A stretch of DNA of 64,000 bases from DASQHW01 sp038238245 (GTDB lineage Bacteria > Actinomycetota > Acidimicrobiia > IMCC26256 > PALSA-610): contig JBBRXX010000001.1 of the NCBI GenBank assembly GCA_038238245.1, forward strand, positions 62,001 to 126,000, read 5' to 3'. Positions within the stretch are counted from its first letter, which is position 1, and every line of letters begins with the position of its first letter. The notes beneath the pieces are model-generated. The model did no database searches and was not told the origin of the DNA. It worked only from the letters and a program-made list of their open reading frames with translations. This document shows, in pieces, positions 25,118 through 34,361 of this stretch. A program made the position numbers and the translations under genes.

Positions 25118-25848
25118 ACGGCAAGATCTACATCCACGAGTTCATCGACATCATCGGGCACCACCGTGCCCGTTACATGCACCACATGACGGCGAACTGG
25201 TGCCCCACCGCGCGTGCCGAGCGCAACATGCTGTGCTTCGGCGTGTGGGGGACCGTCGGGTCGACCGGACGGTGGCCCGAAGTCGTCAATCTGTGGGAGC
25301 TCGAAGGCTGGAACGGCCTGGTCGCGAACTTCTCTCATGAGCTCGCCTCACCGTCGCTGCAGGATCCCGCCCTCGCCGAGTGGTGGGCACTCGCCGCGCA
25401 GCTACGGCGCGGCGGGGTCGACCGCATCGCCGTGCCCGAGCCGTGGAGCCCGACCATCGAGGAGCTCACGGCGGCAAGCGTGAAGGGCGCGGTCTACGCC
25501 CACGAGCTCGTCACCGTCCCCGTCGGGACCGTGCGCGCGTTCCTCGACGCGCTCGCCGAGGCGGGCGTTCCCGCGGTCGAGGCACTCGGCGCGCGTTGTG
25601 TCGGCGCGTTCCGCGTCGCGATGACCAATGACACCGAGGCGATCGTGCTCTGGGCGTTCCCGTCGTGGGAGGCGTGGGCGCACTTCGAGCAGACGTGGGA
25701 CGGTGCGGGTCTCGCGCCCTGGCGCGCCCGCCTGACGGCGATGGGCGCGGACGTCCGCCGCACGCTGATGGTCGACGCGCCGCTCAGCCCGTTGCGTACC
25801 GGGCGCCAGCCGCAGGTCGAAGACCGCCGCCCCCTGGACGACATCTGA
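25114..25848 (+). CDS. hypothetical NIPSNAP/dimeric-barrel-like protein
   Basis: A 244-residue protein that looks like two ferredoxin-type alpha/beta halves. The first half reads KIYIHEFIDIIGHHRARYMHHM and VVNLWELEGWNGLVANFSHE; the second reads AHELVTVPVGTVRAFLDALAEAGVPAVEALG and AIVLWAFPSWEAWAHFEQTW. This arrangement is common in NIPSNAP-like and related dimeric alpha+beta barrel proteins of actinobacterial catabolic operons, whose functions are unknown. The GTG start overlaps the LLM stop, and it is the last gene of the operon. Confidence 0.78.
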   Translation: MNGKIYIHEFIDIIGHHRARYMHHMTANWCPTARAERNMLCFGVWGTVGSTGRWPEVVNLWELEGWNGLVANFSHELASPSLQDPALAEWWALAAQLRRGGVDRIAVPEPWSPTIEELTAASVKGAVYAHELVTVPVGTVRAFLDALAEAGVPAVEALGARCVGAFRVAMTNDTEAIVLWAFPSWEAWAHFEQTWDGAGLAPWRARLTAMGADVRRTLMVDAPLSPLRTGRQPQVEDRRPLDDI

Positions 25849-25887
25849 TCGAACATGCGTGGCAGACGGCCCTCATAGGGCTTTGTG

Positions 25888-27441
25888 TCACGCAAGTTGG
25901 GCGCGGGCGCGGGCGCGGAGCTCGTCCCTGACGACCTTCCCGGTCGCGTTCAGCGGGACCGCGTCGACGATCTCGACATGACGCGGCACCTTGTAGTTCG
26001 CCATCTTGTCGCGACACCACGCGATGAGCGCGTCCGGCGTGATGGTCGCGTTGTGGCGCAGAATGACGAACGCGTACCCGACCTCACCCATGCGGGCGTC
26101 CGGCACGCCCACGACCGCGACCTGTCCCACCGCCGGATGGTCATTGATCATGTTCTCGATCTCGGCCGGGTACGCGTTGAAGCCGCCGACGATGAACATG
26201 TCCTTCGTCCGGTCGGTGATGCGGACGTATCCGCGCTCGTCCATCACGCCGACATCCCCGGTGTGCAGCCAGCCGTCGGCGTCGATCGCTTCCGCGGTCC
26301 CCTCGGGATCGTGGATGTATCCGCGCATCACGTTGTAGCCGCGGATCACGATCTCGCCCGGTTCACCGCGCGGCACTTCGGCGCGTTTCTCGTCGACCAC
26401 TTGTACCTCGACATCGGGGATTGCCCGTCCCGAGGTCGTCGAGATCGTCTCGGGGTCATCGTCGTGCCGGCACATCGTCGCGATGCCGGTGGCTTCGGTG
26501 AGGCCGTAGCCGGTCACGATCGTCTCGAAGCCCAACTCGGCGCGCATGCGGCGCACCAACTCGACCGGCACGGGGGCCGCGCCCGTCACCGCCAGCCGCA
26601 ACGACGACATGTCGAACTCCGCAAGGCGGGGATGGTCGAGGATCGACTGGTACACGGTGGGCGGTCCCGGCAGCATCGACACGTGCTCCTCGGCTGCACG
26701 CGCCATCACCGCGTCGACGTCGAAGACGGGATGCGGAATGATCGTCGCCCCTTTGATGAGACACGCGATGATCCCCGCGTTGAGGCCGAACGAGTGGAAG
26801 AACGGATTGACGACGAGATAGCGGTCACCCGCCCGGAGCCCGATCACGGTGGACCACGCGTCGTACGCCCGCACGGTTGCGCCGTGCGTCAGCATCGCAC
26901 CCTTGGGCCGTCCGGTGGTGCCCGACGTGAACAGGACGCTGCACAGATCGTCGCCAGTGAGCGCCGGCACTGCGTCTCCGATGGCGTCACCGCGCCCGAG
27001 GAATTCGTCGAATGCGGCGCCGCGCAGATCGATGACTTCGCGAAGCGATGGTATTTCCGGCTCCGCGCGGAGCAGCGCGGCGTAGTCGGTATCGAGGAAA
27101 TCCGTGACCGTGAACAGCAATTGCGCGTCGGAGCGTTCGAGGCCATAGCGCGCTTCGGCGCCCTTGAACCGGGTGTTGATCGGCGTGAGCGCGCCGCCTG
27201 CGGCGAAGACCCCGAGGGCCGCGATCACCCATTCACGACAGTTCGGCGCCCAGATCGCGACGCGGTCGCCCCTGGTGATCCCGCTCGCCGTGAGGGCGCG
27301 GCCCGCGCGCGCGGCCTGCGCGGCAAGATCGGCGAACGACAGTCGCGCGTGCTCGTCGACCAACGCCTCACGCGCTCCGAACCGCTCGGCGGCGCGCGCG
27401 ACGAGGCCCGGTATCGTCTCGGGAAGATGCTCGGCACTCAT
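25888..27441 (-). CDS. acyl-CoA ligase (FadD3-like AMP-forming synthetase)
   Basis: A 517-residue ANL-superfamily enzyme activating a carboxylic acid to its CoA ester through an acyl-AMP. P-loop LFTSGTTGRPKGAMLTHG, the aromatic-rich NPFFHSFGLNAGI, the A5 motif TGYGLTEATGIATM, HTGDVGVMDERGYVRITDRTKDMFIVGGFNAYPAEIE, and the C-terminal lysine motif PLNATGKVVRDEL are all present. From memory it closely resembles mycobacterial FadD3, which activates the steroid C/D-ring acid HIP; this would fit the neighbouring hydratase operons but specificity is not proven. Divergent from the hydratase gene at 27480, sharing a 38-bp intergenic region. Confidence 0.93.
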   Translation of the reverse strand: MSAEHLPETIPGLVARAAERFGAREALVDEHARLSFADLAAQAARAGRALTASGITRGDRVAIWAPNCREWVIAALGVFAAGGALTPINTRFKGAEARYGLERSDAQLLFTVTDFLDTDYAALLRAEPEIPSLREVIDLRGAAFDEFLGRGDAIGDAVPALTGDDLCSVLFTSGTTGRPKGAMLTHGATVRAYDAWSTVIGLRAGDRYLVVNPFFHSFGLNAGIIACLIKGATIIPHPVFDVDAVMARAAEEHVSMLPGPPTVYQSILDHPRLAEFDMSSLRLAVTGAAPVPVELVRRMRAELGFETIVTGYGLTEATGIATMCRHDDDPETISTTSGRAIPDVEVQVVDEKRAEVPRGEPGEIVIRGYNVMRGYIHDPEGTAEAIDADGWLHTGDVGVMDERGYVRITDRTKDMFIVGGFNAYPAEIENMINDHPAVGQVAVVGVPDARMGEVGYAFVILRHNATITPDALIAWCRDKMANYKVPRHVEIVDAVPLNATGKVVRDELRARARAQLA

Positions 27442-27479
27442 AGGTTCGGCAACCTTGCCACGTCCGAGGCGAGACGCGC

Positions 27480-28169
27480 ATGACGAAGATGTACGAGACG
27501 TTGCGCGTCGAACGGGTCGGCCCCGTCGGGTGGCTGGTGTTCGACCGGCCCGAGGTCGGGAACGCGATGGACGCCGACATGATGCGCGAGCTCGAAGACG
27601 CGTGGCGTGAGCTCGACGCCGACCCGGACGTGGTCGTGATCGTGAACACCGGCGAAGGAGATGCCTTTCAGACCGGACTCGACGTCGCGCAGCTCGCTCG
27701 GGACCCGGAGGCGTTGCGCGAGCAGGCGCGCCGCACCAAGCGGTTCGAGCTGCGATTCACGGCATGGCACAACGAGGTGTGGAAGCCGGTCATCGCGGCG
27801 GTGAACGGCGCGTGTGCCGGCGGTGGCCTGCACTTCGTCGCCGATGCCGACGTCGTGATCGCCTCGTCGAACGCGACGTTCGTCGACCCGCACGTGTCGG
27901 TGGGCCAGGCGAGCGTCTACGAGACGATCGCACTCGCGAAAAAATCGCCGATGGAATCGGTGCTGCGGCTGGCCTTCGTCGGGCGCCACGAGCGGATGAC
28001 CGCCGCGCGCGCGTACGAGCTCGGCATCGTGAGCCAGGTCGTCGACCCGCCCGAGCGGTTGCGTGCGGAGGCGCAGGCGCTCGGCGAGAAGATCGCGCGC
28101 AACGACCCCGCCCGGCTCGCGGCGACCAAGCGGGCGCTGTGGGGCGCGCTCGAGCACGTCGCGCGATGA
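27480..28169 (+). CDS. enoyl-CoA hydratase family protein
   Basis: A 229-residue crotonase-fold protein, paralogous to 23475-24278 (AWHNEVWKPVIAAVNGACAGGGLHF, FVDPHVSVGQ, GIVSQVVDPPERL). It is shorter than its paralog by about 38 residues: it ends at ALWGALEHVAR, where the paralog continues with a C-terminal helix and the EKRDARWEP tail, so the final trimerisation helix is missing or reduced. GCGAG precedes the ATG. Stop overlaps the next start as ATGA. Confidence 0.9.
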   Translation: MTKMYETLRVERVGPVGWLVFDRPEVGNAMDADMMRELEDAWRELDADPDVVVIVNTGEGDAFQTGLDVAQLARDPEALREQARRTKRFELRFTAWHNEVWKPVIAAVNGACAGGGLHFVADADVVIASSNATFVDPHVSVGQASVYETIALAKKSPMESVLRLAFVGRHERMTAARAYELGIVSQVVDPPERLRAEAQALGEKIARNDPARLAATKRALWGALEHVAR

Positions 28170-28801
28170 GCGCGGTCGGTACCGCGATCGTGTCCTACAT
28201 CGAGCCTTCCCCCGGTCACGCGCGCGACTTCAACCGGTGGTACGAGCGCGACCACTTCCCGTTGGCCGTGCTCGCGGGTCCCGGCGTCCTAGGCGGAGCG
28301 CGGTTCGTGGCGACGCATGCGTGCAAGGCATTGCGACCTCCCGACGGCACGTTGTTGGGCGACCCGACCCGGGGGTCGTACCTCGGCGTCGCGTTCGTCG
28401 CACCCGGCCGGCAACCCGAGTGGGACGCATGGGTGGTGCGCGAGATGGAGACCATCACCGCCGAAGGGCGGTTGTTCCCGCACCGCGAGCATGTGCACAC
28501 GGCCGTCTACCGGTGCACGGCGGCGCACGGCGACATGCTCGACCCGGGCTTTGCCGGCGTGATTGCAATCGCAACCACAAACGGGCCGCCGGCCGTCGAC
28601 GCACCAGCGGACGTCACGCTCGAGCTGGACCGCACGATCGTCTCGTCGGCCGACCCGCCGCCGCACCGGCTCGTGCTTGCATACTGCAACGACGATCCCC
28701 TCGCGACGTTCGCGAAGCTCGCCCTGCCCGCCGCGGTCGGCTTCGCCGGCCCATTCCTCGCGACGATCCCGGGCACCGACGCCTACACCGAGGAGCTGTA
28801 G
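28166..28801 (+). CDS. hypothetical EthD/dimeric-barrel-like protein
   Basis: A 211-residue protein. The first part reads TAIVSYIEPSPGHARDFNRWYERDHFPL, the pattern of EthD-like/dimeric alpha+beta barrel proteins (here with W-Y-x-x-D-H). A second, weaker half follows after residue ~115 and ends ATIPGTDAYTEEL. The same kind of protein closes the operon at 25114, so such barrels recur next to the hydratase paralogs. Function unknown; possibly a small-molecule-binding or cyclase-like accessory. Coupled to the hydratase by ATGA overlap. Confidence 0.78.
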   Translation: MSAVGTAIVSYIEPSPGHARDFNRWYERDHFPLAVLAGPGVLGGARFVATHACKALRPPDGTLLGDPTRGSYLGVAFVAPGRQPEWDAWVVREMETITAEGRLFPHREHVHTAVYRCTAAHGDMLDPGFAGVIAIATTNGPPAVDAPADVTLELDRTIVSSADPPPHRLVLAYCNDDPLATFAKLALPAAVGFAGPFLATIPGTDAYTEEL

Positions 28802-28849
28802 CGTGCGCGCGCCGAAGCTGGGGATCGTGGGGCACGGGAGGCGGATTCA

Positions 28850-29266
28850 TTGAAGACGACGGTGTTGTTGTGCGATCACGCGCAAGAGGTGGGCGGCAAG
28901 CTGTACGTGCTCGGCGGCGGGTGGAGCATCTACCGCGGCTCGCCGGTGACCATGGCGCTGGCCGTGAAGATCCTGGTGCCCTGGGACGCGGCCAACGTGC
29001 CCCACGACTTCTCGGCCCGGCTCCTCACCGAGGACGGCGGCGACCCCCTGCTCGCGACGGCCGAGGGCGCGGCCGTGCCGACCCCGATCGAGTTCCAGGG
29101 GCGGTTCGAAGCGGGACGCCCGCCCGGTCTGGCTCCGGGCAGTGAGCTCGACGCGCCGTTCGCCGTGAACATCGCCGGGCTGCCCTTGCCATCCGGGCGC
29201 TATGAGTGGCAGGTCGCCATCGACGCCGAGCTCGTCGACCGGGTGGCGTTCACGGTCATGATCTGA
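28850..29266 (+). CDS. DUF6941-like hypothetical protein
   Basis: A 138-residue beta-rich protein with the widespread actinobacterial start LLCDHAQEVGGKLYVLGGGWSIYRG and a C-terminal GRYEWQVAIDAELVDRVAFTV. It matches, by recognition, the small DUF6941 family of unknown function. The start codon is TTG at 28850, chosen because GGGAGG sits 8 nt upstream and the conserved segment begins at once. Last gene before the intrinsic terminator at 29361. Confidence 0.78.
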   Translation: MKTTVLLCDHAQEVGGKLYVLGGGWSIYRGSPVTMALAVKILVPWDAANVPHDFSARLLTEDGGDPLLATAEGAAVPTPIEFQGRFEAGRPPGLAPGSELDAPFAVNIAGLPLPSGRYEWQVAIDAELVDRVAFTVMI

Positions 29267-29360
29267 TTGTCCGGGTTCCCTTTACCGCGCCCGGTCGCTG
29301 CCGATGACAACGCAGAACCGCTTCCAGCCTCCTCCCCCCAGGGGCGGGCAAGCGCAACGA

Positions 29361-29396
29361 CGGCCCGCCGGTGAAGTCTCCCGGCGGGCCGTTTTT
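29361..29396 (+). terminator. strong intrinsic terminator
   Basis: A perfect 11-bp stem (CGGCCCGCCGG at 29361-29371 with CCGGCGGGCCG at 29381-29391), a 9-nt loop and TTTTT at 29392-29396. It ends the operon 27480-29266 and separates it from the SDR-ligase operon. Confidence 0.95.
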
Positions 29397-29409
29397 CGCC
29401 CGAACGCGT

Positions 29410-29415
29410 TAGCTT
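29410..29415 (+). promoter_or_regulatory. -10 box (TAGCTT) of the SDR-ligase operon
   Basis: TAGCTT lies just after the terminator. The predicted start near 29422 would give a leader of about 75 nt containing the duplicated 19-bp element, which distinguishes it from the leaderless promoters in this window. Confidence 0.4.
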
Positions 29416-29425
29416 CCCAAGCGCC

Positions 29426-29490
29426 GGATAGCGCAGCGAGGGAGTGAGCCGTGCGGACGCAGCGGAGCCAGGGATGGCGCAGCGAGGGAG
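29426..29490 (+). repeat. duplicated 19-bp element carrying a ribosome-binding site
   Basis: The 19-mers at 29426-29444 and 29472-29490 (GGAT[A/G]GCGCAGCGAGGGAG) differ at one base. The second supplies GAGGGAG for the SDR start at 29498. The first gives GAGGGAG 6 nt before a GTG at 29451. Confidence 0.7.
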
Positions 29491-29501
29491 CGATTTCGTG
29501 A
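29451..29501 (+). CDS. possible 16-codon leader peptide
   Basis: The GTG at 29451 has the same GAGGGAG ribosome-binding site as the SDR gene, provided by the first copy of the duplicated element. It reads 16 codons (VRTQRSQGWRSEGAIS) and stops with TGA at 29499-29501, overlapping the SDR GTG start as GTGA. It could couple or tune translation of the SDR. No homology is expected for so short a peptide, so this is a sequence-based possibility only. Confidence 0.3.
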   Translation: MRTQRSQGWRSEGAIS

Positions 29502-30246
29502 GACGGTTCGAGGGTCGGGTTGCGCTCGTGACGGGCGCGGGGTCGGGGTTGGGGCGGGCAACCGCCAAGCTGCTCGCCGAAGAGGGCGCGCCGGTCGCGT
29601 GCTACGACATCGCGGTCGAGGCCGCCGAGAAGACGGCGGGCGAGATCGCCGAGCACGGAGGCGTCGCCCGTGCGTACCGGGTCGACGTGTCGGATCCGGC
29701 CTCGGTGCACGACGCGGTCGGGGGTGCGTGGCGTGATCTCGGCCACCCGCGGATCGTCGTCAACTGCGCGGGCATCGGCCGTTTCGCCCACACCCACGAG
29801 CTCCCCTTCGAGGATTGGCAGCGCATCCTGGCCGTGAACCTCACCGGCACGTTCCTGATGTCCCAGGCGGCGCTGCCCCACCTCCTCGACGGGGGCGGGG
29901 TGATCGTCAACATCGCGTCGAACGCCGGGATCAAGGCCCAGCCGTACTCCGCGGCCTACTGCGCGTCCAAGGCGGGCGTCGTGCACCTCACCCGGTGCCT
30001 GGCCGACGAGTACCTGAAGCGCGGTGTGCGTGTGAACTGTGTGGCCCCTGGGGGGATGGAAACGCCGCTCCAGGAAGCGTTCATGGCGTTCCCCGAAGGC
30101 GTGGACTGGAAGGAATTCCGCAAGGTCATGACGCCGCTCGGCAACTCGACCCCGGAGGAGATCGCCAAGGTCGTCGCGTTCGTCGCGTCGGACGACTGCA
30201 GGTACATGACGGGCTCGATCGTGTCGATCGACGGGGGCCTCACGGT

Positions 30247-30250
<4 letters not shown>
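29498..30250 (+). CDS. short-chain dehydrogenase/reductase
   Basis: A 250-residue Rossmann-fold oxidoreductase of the classical SDR type. Nucleotide motif TGAGSGLGRATAK, NAG motif VNCAGIGRF, catalytic Ser in VNIASNAGIKA and the YxxxK pair in YCASKAG, and the terminal MTGSIVSIDGG. Upstream ATG at 29474 is in frame, but the GTG at 29498 has GAGGGAG at ideal spacing and removes a non-conserved extension. Stop overlaps the ligase ATG (ATGA). Likely a hydroxyacyl-CoA or alcohol dehydrogenase. Confidence 0.9.
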
Positions 30251-31812
<1,562 letters not shown>

Positions 31813-31948
31813 TGCCGCGTCAGGCAACATTCGCGCGTTTCACAAGCTCGCGAAGTGCCTCGAGGTGACGTGAACGTCGGCGGCCGCCGACGCGTACTCG
31901 GATACCGCGACGCGTTCTCAGATTTTCGTGCCGAATTTCCGGCGACGA

Positions 31949-31975
31949 TGTCGAGAAGTCGGGGCCCGCTCCGTC
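31949..31975 (+). promoter_or_regulatory. ECF42-type promoter (TGTCGA-N17-CGTC)
   Basis: TGTCGA (31949-31954), a 17-nt spacer and CGTC (31972-31975) match the target motif reported for the ECF42 sigma group (TGTCGA in the -35, CGA/TC in the -10). It lies about 50 bp before the DGPF gene, which is followed by the ECF42-type sigma gene, so it is a likely autoregulated promoter. Confidence 0.75.
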
Positions 31976-32024
31976 CCAGGGGTGCACGCGGCCGGCAGGG
32001 CCGACGTCACACAAGGAGAACACC

Positions 32025-32432
32025 ATGGCCAAGTACTTGTTGCTCAAGCACTACCGAGGCGCGCCGGCGGCCGTCAACAATATCCCGATGGACCAGTGGA
32101 AGCCCGACGAGGTCGAGGCACACATCGGGTTCATGAACGACTTCGCAGGTCGTCTCGAGAGCAGCGGCGAGTTCGTCGACGGGCAGGCGCTGTCGCCCGA
32201 CGGCGTGTGGGTCCGCTACGACGGCGAGGGGCGGCCGCCGGTGACCGACGGCCCGTTCGCGGAAACGAAGGACTTGATCGCAGGATGGATGGTGATCGAC
32301 GTCGACAGCTACGAGCGAGCGATCGAGCTCGCCGGTGAATTGTCGGCAGCACCGGGTGCCGGCGGTGAACCGATCCACGAATGGCTGGAGGTCCGACCCT
32401 TCCTGGCCGCGCCGCCGACTTTCACGCACTGA
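32025..32432 (+). CDS. DGPF-domain (YCII-related) protein
   Basis: A 135-residue ferredoxin-like alpha+beta protein of the YCII/DGPF family. The name-giving motif appears as VTDGPFAETKDLIAGWMVIDVDS. N-terminus AKYLLLKHYRG and C-terminal IHEWLEVRPF match the family; AAGGAG precedes the ATG. DGPF proteins are the standard partners of ECF42 sigma factors, as here. Biochemical function is unknown; roles as sensors or small-molecule-binding proteins have been suggested. The sigma gene overlaps its end. Confidence 0.92.
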   Translation: MAKYLLLKHYRGAPAAVNNIPMDQWKPDEVEAHIGFMNDFAGRLESSGEFVDGQALSPDGVWVRYDGEGRPPVTDGPFAETKDLIAGWMVIDVDSYERAIELAGELSAAPGAGGEPIHEWLEVRPFLAAPPTFTH

Positions 32433-33586
32433 CCGTGGACGACGTCGAGCTGCGCGAGCTCGTCCCACGGGTATTGAGCGTCCTCGTCCGTCGCGGAGCG
32501 GATTTCGCGACGGCCGAGGACGCAGTACAAGAGGCGCTCATCCGGGCGCTCGCCGCGTGGGGCGACGAGGTGCCCGCCGACCCCACGGGATGGCTCATCA
32601 CGGTCGCGTGGAGAGCCTTCCTCGACATGACGCGCTCAGCGGCCGCGCGCCGCGACCGAGAGGTCCGGTTCGACACCGAACCGGCGGCCGGCGCGATCCC
32701 GAGCGCCGACGACACGCTGCGCCTCTACTTCCTGTGCGCGCACCCGGATCTGTCGCCTTCGTCGGCGGTTGCTTTGACCCTCCGAGCCGTGGGCGGCCTC
32801 ACCACCGGCCAGATCGCTCGGGCATACCTCGTGCCCGAGCCCACGATGGCGCAGCGGATCAGCCGCGCCAAGCGCGTGGTCGGTCGGGCCGGTGTCGATC
32901 GTCCCGGCGACGTGCGCACGGTGATGCGGGTGCTGTATCTCGTCTTCAACGAGGGCTACTCCGGCGACGTCGATCTCGCGGCCGAGGCGATCCGACTGAC
33001 GTGCCAGCTGGCCGCCCTGGTGGACGACCCCGAGGTCCACGGGTTACTGGCCCTGATGCTCCTCCACCACGCCCGCCGCCACAGCCGCACCCGGCCGGAC
33101 GGGACCATCGTGCCGCTCGCCGATCAGGACCGCAGCCAGTGGGACACCGGCCTCATCGCCGAGGGAATCGACATCGCACACGCTGCGCTCGCGCGCGATC
33201 AGCTCGGCGAGTACCAGGCGCAAGCGGCGATCGCCGCGCTCCATGCCGACGCGCCGCGTGTCGAGGAGACCGACTGGGTCCAGATCGTGGAGTGGTACGA
33301 CGAGCTCCTCAGGTTCGCGGACACTCCGATCGTCCGGCTCAACCGTGCGGTCGCAGTCGGCGAGGCCGACGGCGCGCCCGCAGGACTGGCGGCACTGGCC
33401 GAGGTCGACGAACACGTCCCGCGGCGCGAAGCGGTCGCCGCGTACCTCCACGAGAAGAACGGCGATCTCGAGCTCGCGGCCCGCCTTTATGCCAACGCCG
33501 CTCGCAACGCCCCCAACCTCGCAGAACGCAACCATCAGACGCGCCAAGCCGCGCGACTCAACCAGCACCTGCAACACCACCGATGA
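32381..33586 (+). CDS. ECF42-group RNA polymerase sigma factor with C-terminal TPR-like extension
   Basis: A 401-residue sigma factor, or about 383 if translation begins at the GTG at 32435. Region 2 includes FATAEDAVQEALIRALAAW and GWLITVAWRAFLDMTRS. Region 4 is PSSAVALTLRAVGGLTTGQIARAYLVPEPTMAQRISRAK. The long C-terminal part (VMRVLYLVFNEGYSGD, LALMLLHHARRHSRT, LYANAARNAPNLAERN) is the DUF6596/TPR-like extension typical of ECF42, and is needed for activity in that group. The ATG at 32381 lies within the DGPF gene; homology begins only after 32435, so either start is possible. It probably drives its own operon from 31949-31975. Confidence 0.9.
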   Translation: MAGGPTLPGRAADFHALTVDDVELRELVPRVLSVLVRRGADFATAEDAVQEALIRALAAWGDEVPADPTGWLITVAWRAFLDMTRSAAARRDREVRFDTEPAAGAIPSADDTLRLYFLCAHPDLSPSSAVALTLRAVGGLTTGQIARAYLVPEPTMAQRISRAKRVVGRAGVDRPGDVRTVMRVLYLVFNEGYSGDVDLAAEAIRLTCQLAALVDDPEVHGLLALMLLHHARRHSRTRPDGTIVPLADQDRSQWDTGLIAEGIDIAHAALARDQLGEYQAQAAIAALHADAPRVEETDWVQIVEWYDELLRFADTPIVRLNRAVAVGEADGAPAGLAALAEVDEHVPRREAVAAYLHEKNGDLELAARLYANAARNAPNLAERNHQTRQAARLNQHLQHHR

Positions 33587-33649
33587 CCTTGGCGCGGGTG
33601 TGAAGATCACTCGCTCCCCGCGATTCCGGAGGGGAGCCGTCCGGGACGG

Positions 33650-34354
33650 TCAGCCGGCGCGGCGTACGAGCGCGTCGAAGAGTCGTTGCTGGGAAGGATC
33701 GTCCCCGGCGGTGTCCTCGGGATGCCACTGCACGGCGAGGACGAAGCAGCCGTCCAGCTCCATCGCCTCGATGATGCCGTCGGGCGCCCGGCCGACGACG
33801 CGCAAGCCGTCGCCCGGACGCGCGATCGCCTGGTGATGATGGCAGGAGGCCGTGACACGCGTCGCGTCCATGACGTCGGCGAGCATCGAGTCCGCGTCGA
33901 GTTGGACCTCGTGTAGACGCGCGCCGCCCGCTTCCCCCGGCCGGCCGTGCGGCGGGACACCGGGATCGTCGGCGAGGTGCTGGTGCAGCGACCCGCCGCG
34001 CGCCACGTTCAGCACCTGGAAGCCCCGGCAGATGGCGAGCATGGGCAGGCCGCGTGCCACCGCGACGTCCGCAAGTGCGGATTCGAAATCGTCGGCCCGG
34101 CGATCGACGCCGTATACGGCGGGGTGCGGCGCTTCGCCGTAGAGCGCAGGATCGACGTCGGGGCCGCCCGTGAGCACCAGCGCGTCGACGCGTGCGAGCA
34201 ACGCTTTGGGGTCGCGCGCGTCGTCGACCAGTACCGGCTGCGCCCCTGCGCGCTCGACCGCGTCGAAGTAGGAGCGCGGCAATGCCGACGCGCCGGAGTA
34301 CGGCCAGCGATCCGTGCGGCCGAGCCGGCGGCCGGTCAGGGCGACGATCACCAT
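33650..34354 (-). CDS. class I glutamine amidotransferase-like gamma-glutamyl hydrolase (PuuD-like)
   Basis: A 234-residue enzyme of the peptidase C26 family that cleaves gamma-glutamyl amides such as gamma-glutamyl-GABA. The triad is visible: Cys99 in LAICRGFQVLNV, and His and Glu in VQWHPED near the C-terminus; LTGGPDVDPALYG is the oxyanion strand. The ATG at 34354 follows the glutamine-synthetase-like gene by 7 bp, forming a two-gene operon. In E. coli, PuuA (glutamylation) and PuuD (deglutamylation) frame polyamine breakdown, and this pair suggests polyamine or amine catabolism here. Confidence 0.88.
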   Translation of the reverse strand: MVIVALTGRRLGRTDRWPYSGASALPRSYFDAVERAGAQPVLVDDARDPKALLARVDALVLTGGPDVDPALYGEAPHPAVYGVDRRADDFESALADVAVARGLPMLAICRGFQVLNVARGGSLHQHLADDPGVPPHGRPGEAGGARLHEVQLDADSMLADVMDATRVTASCHHHQAIARPGDGLRVVGRAPDGIIEAMELDGCFVLAVQWHPEDTAGDDPSQQRLFDALVRRAG

Positions 34355-34361
34355 CTCGTGA

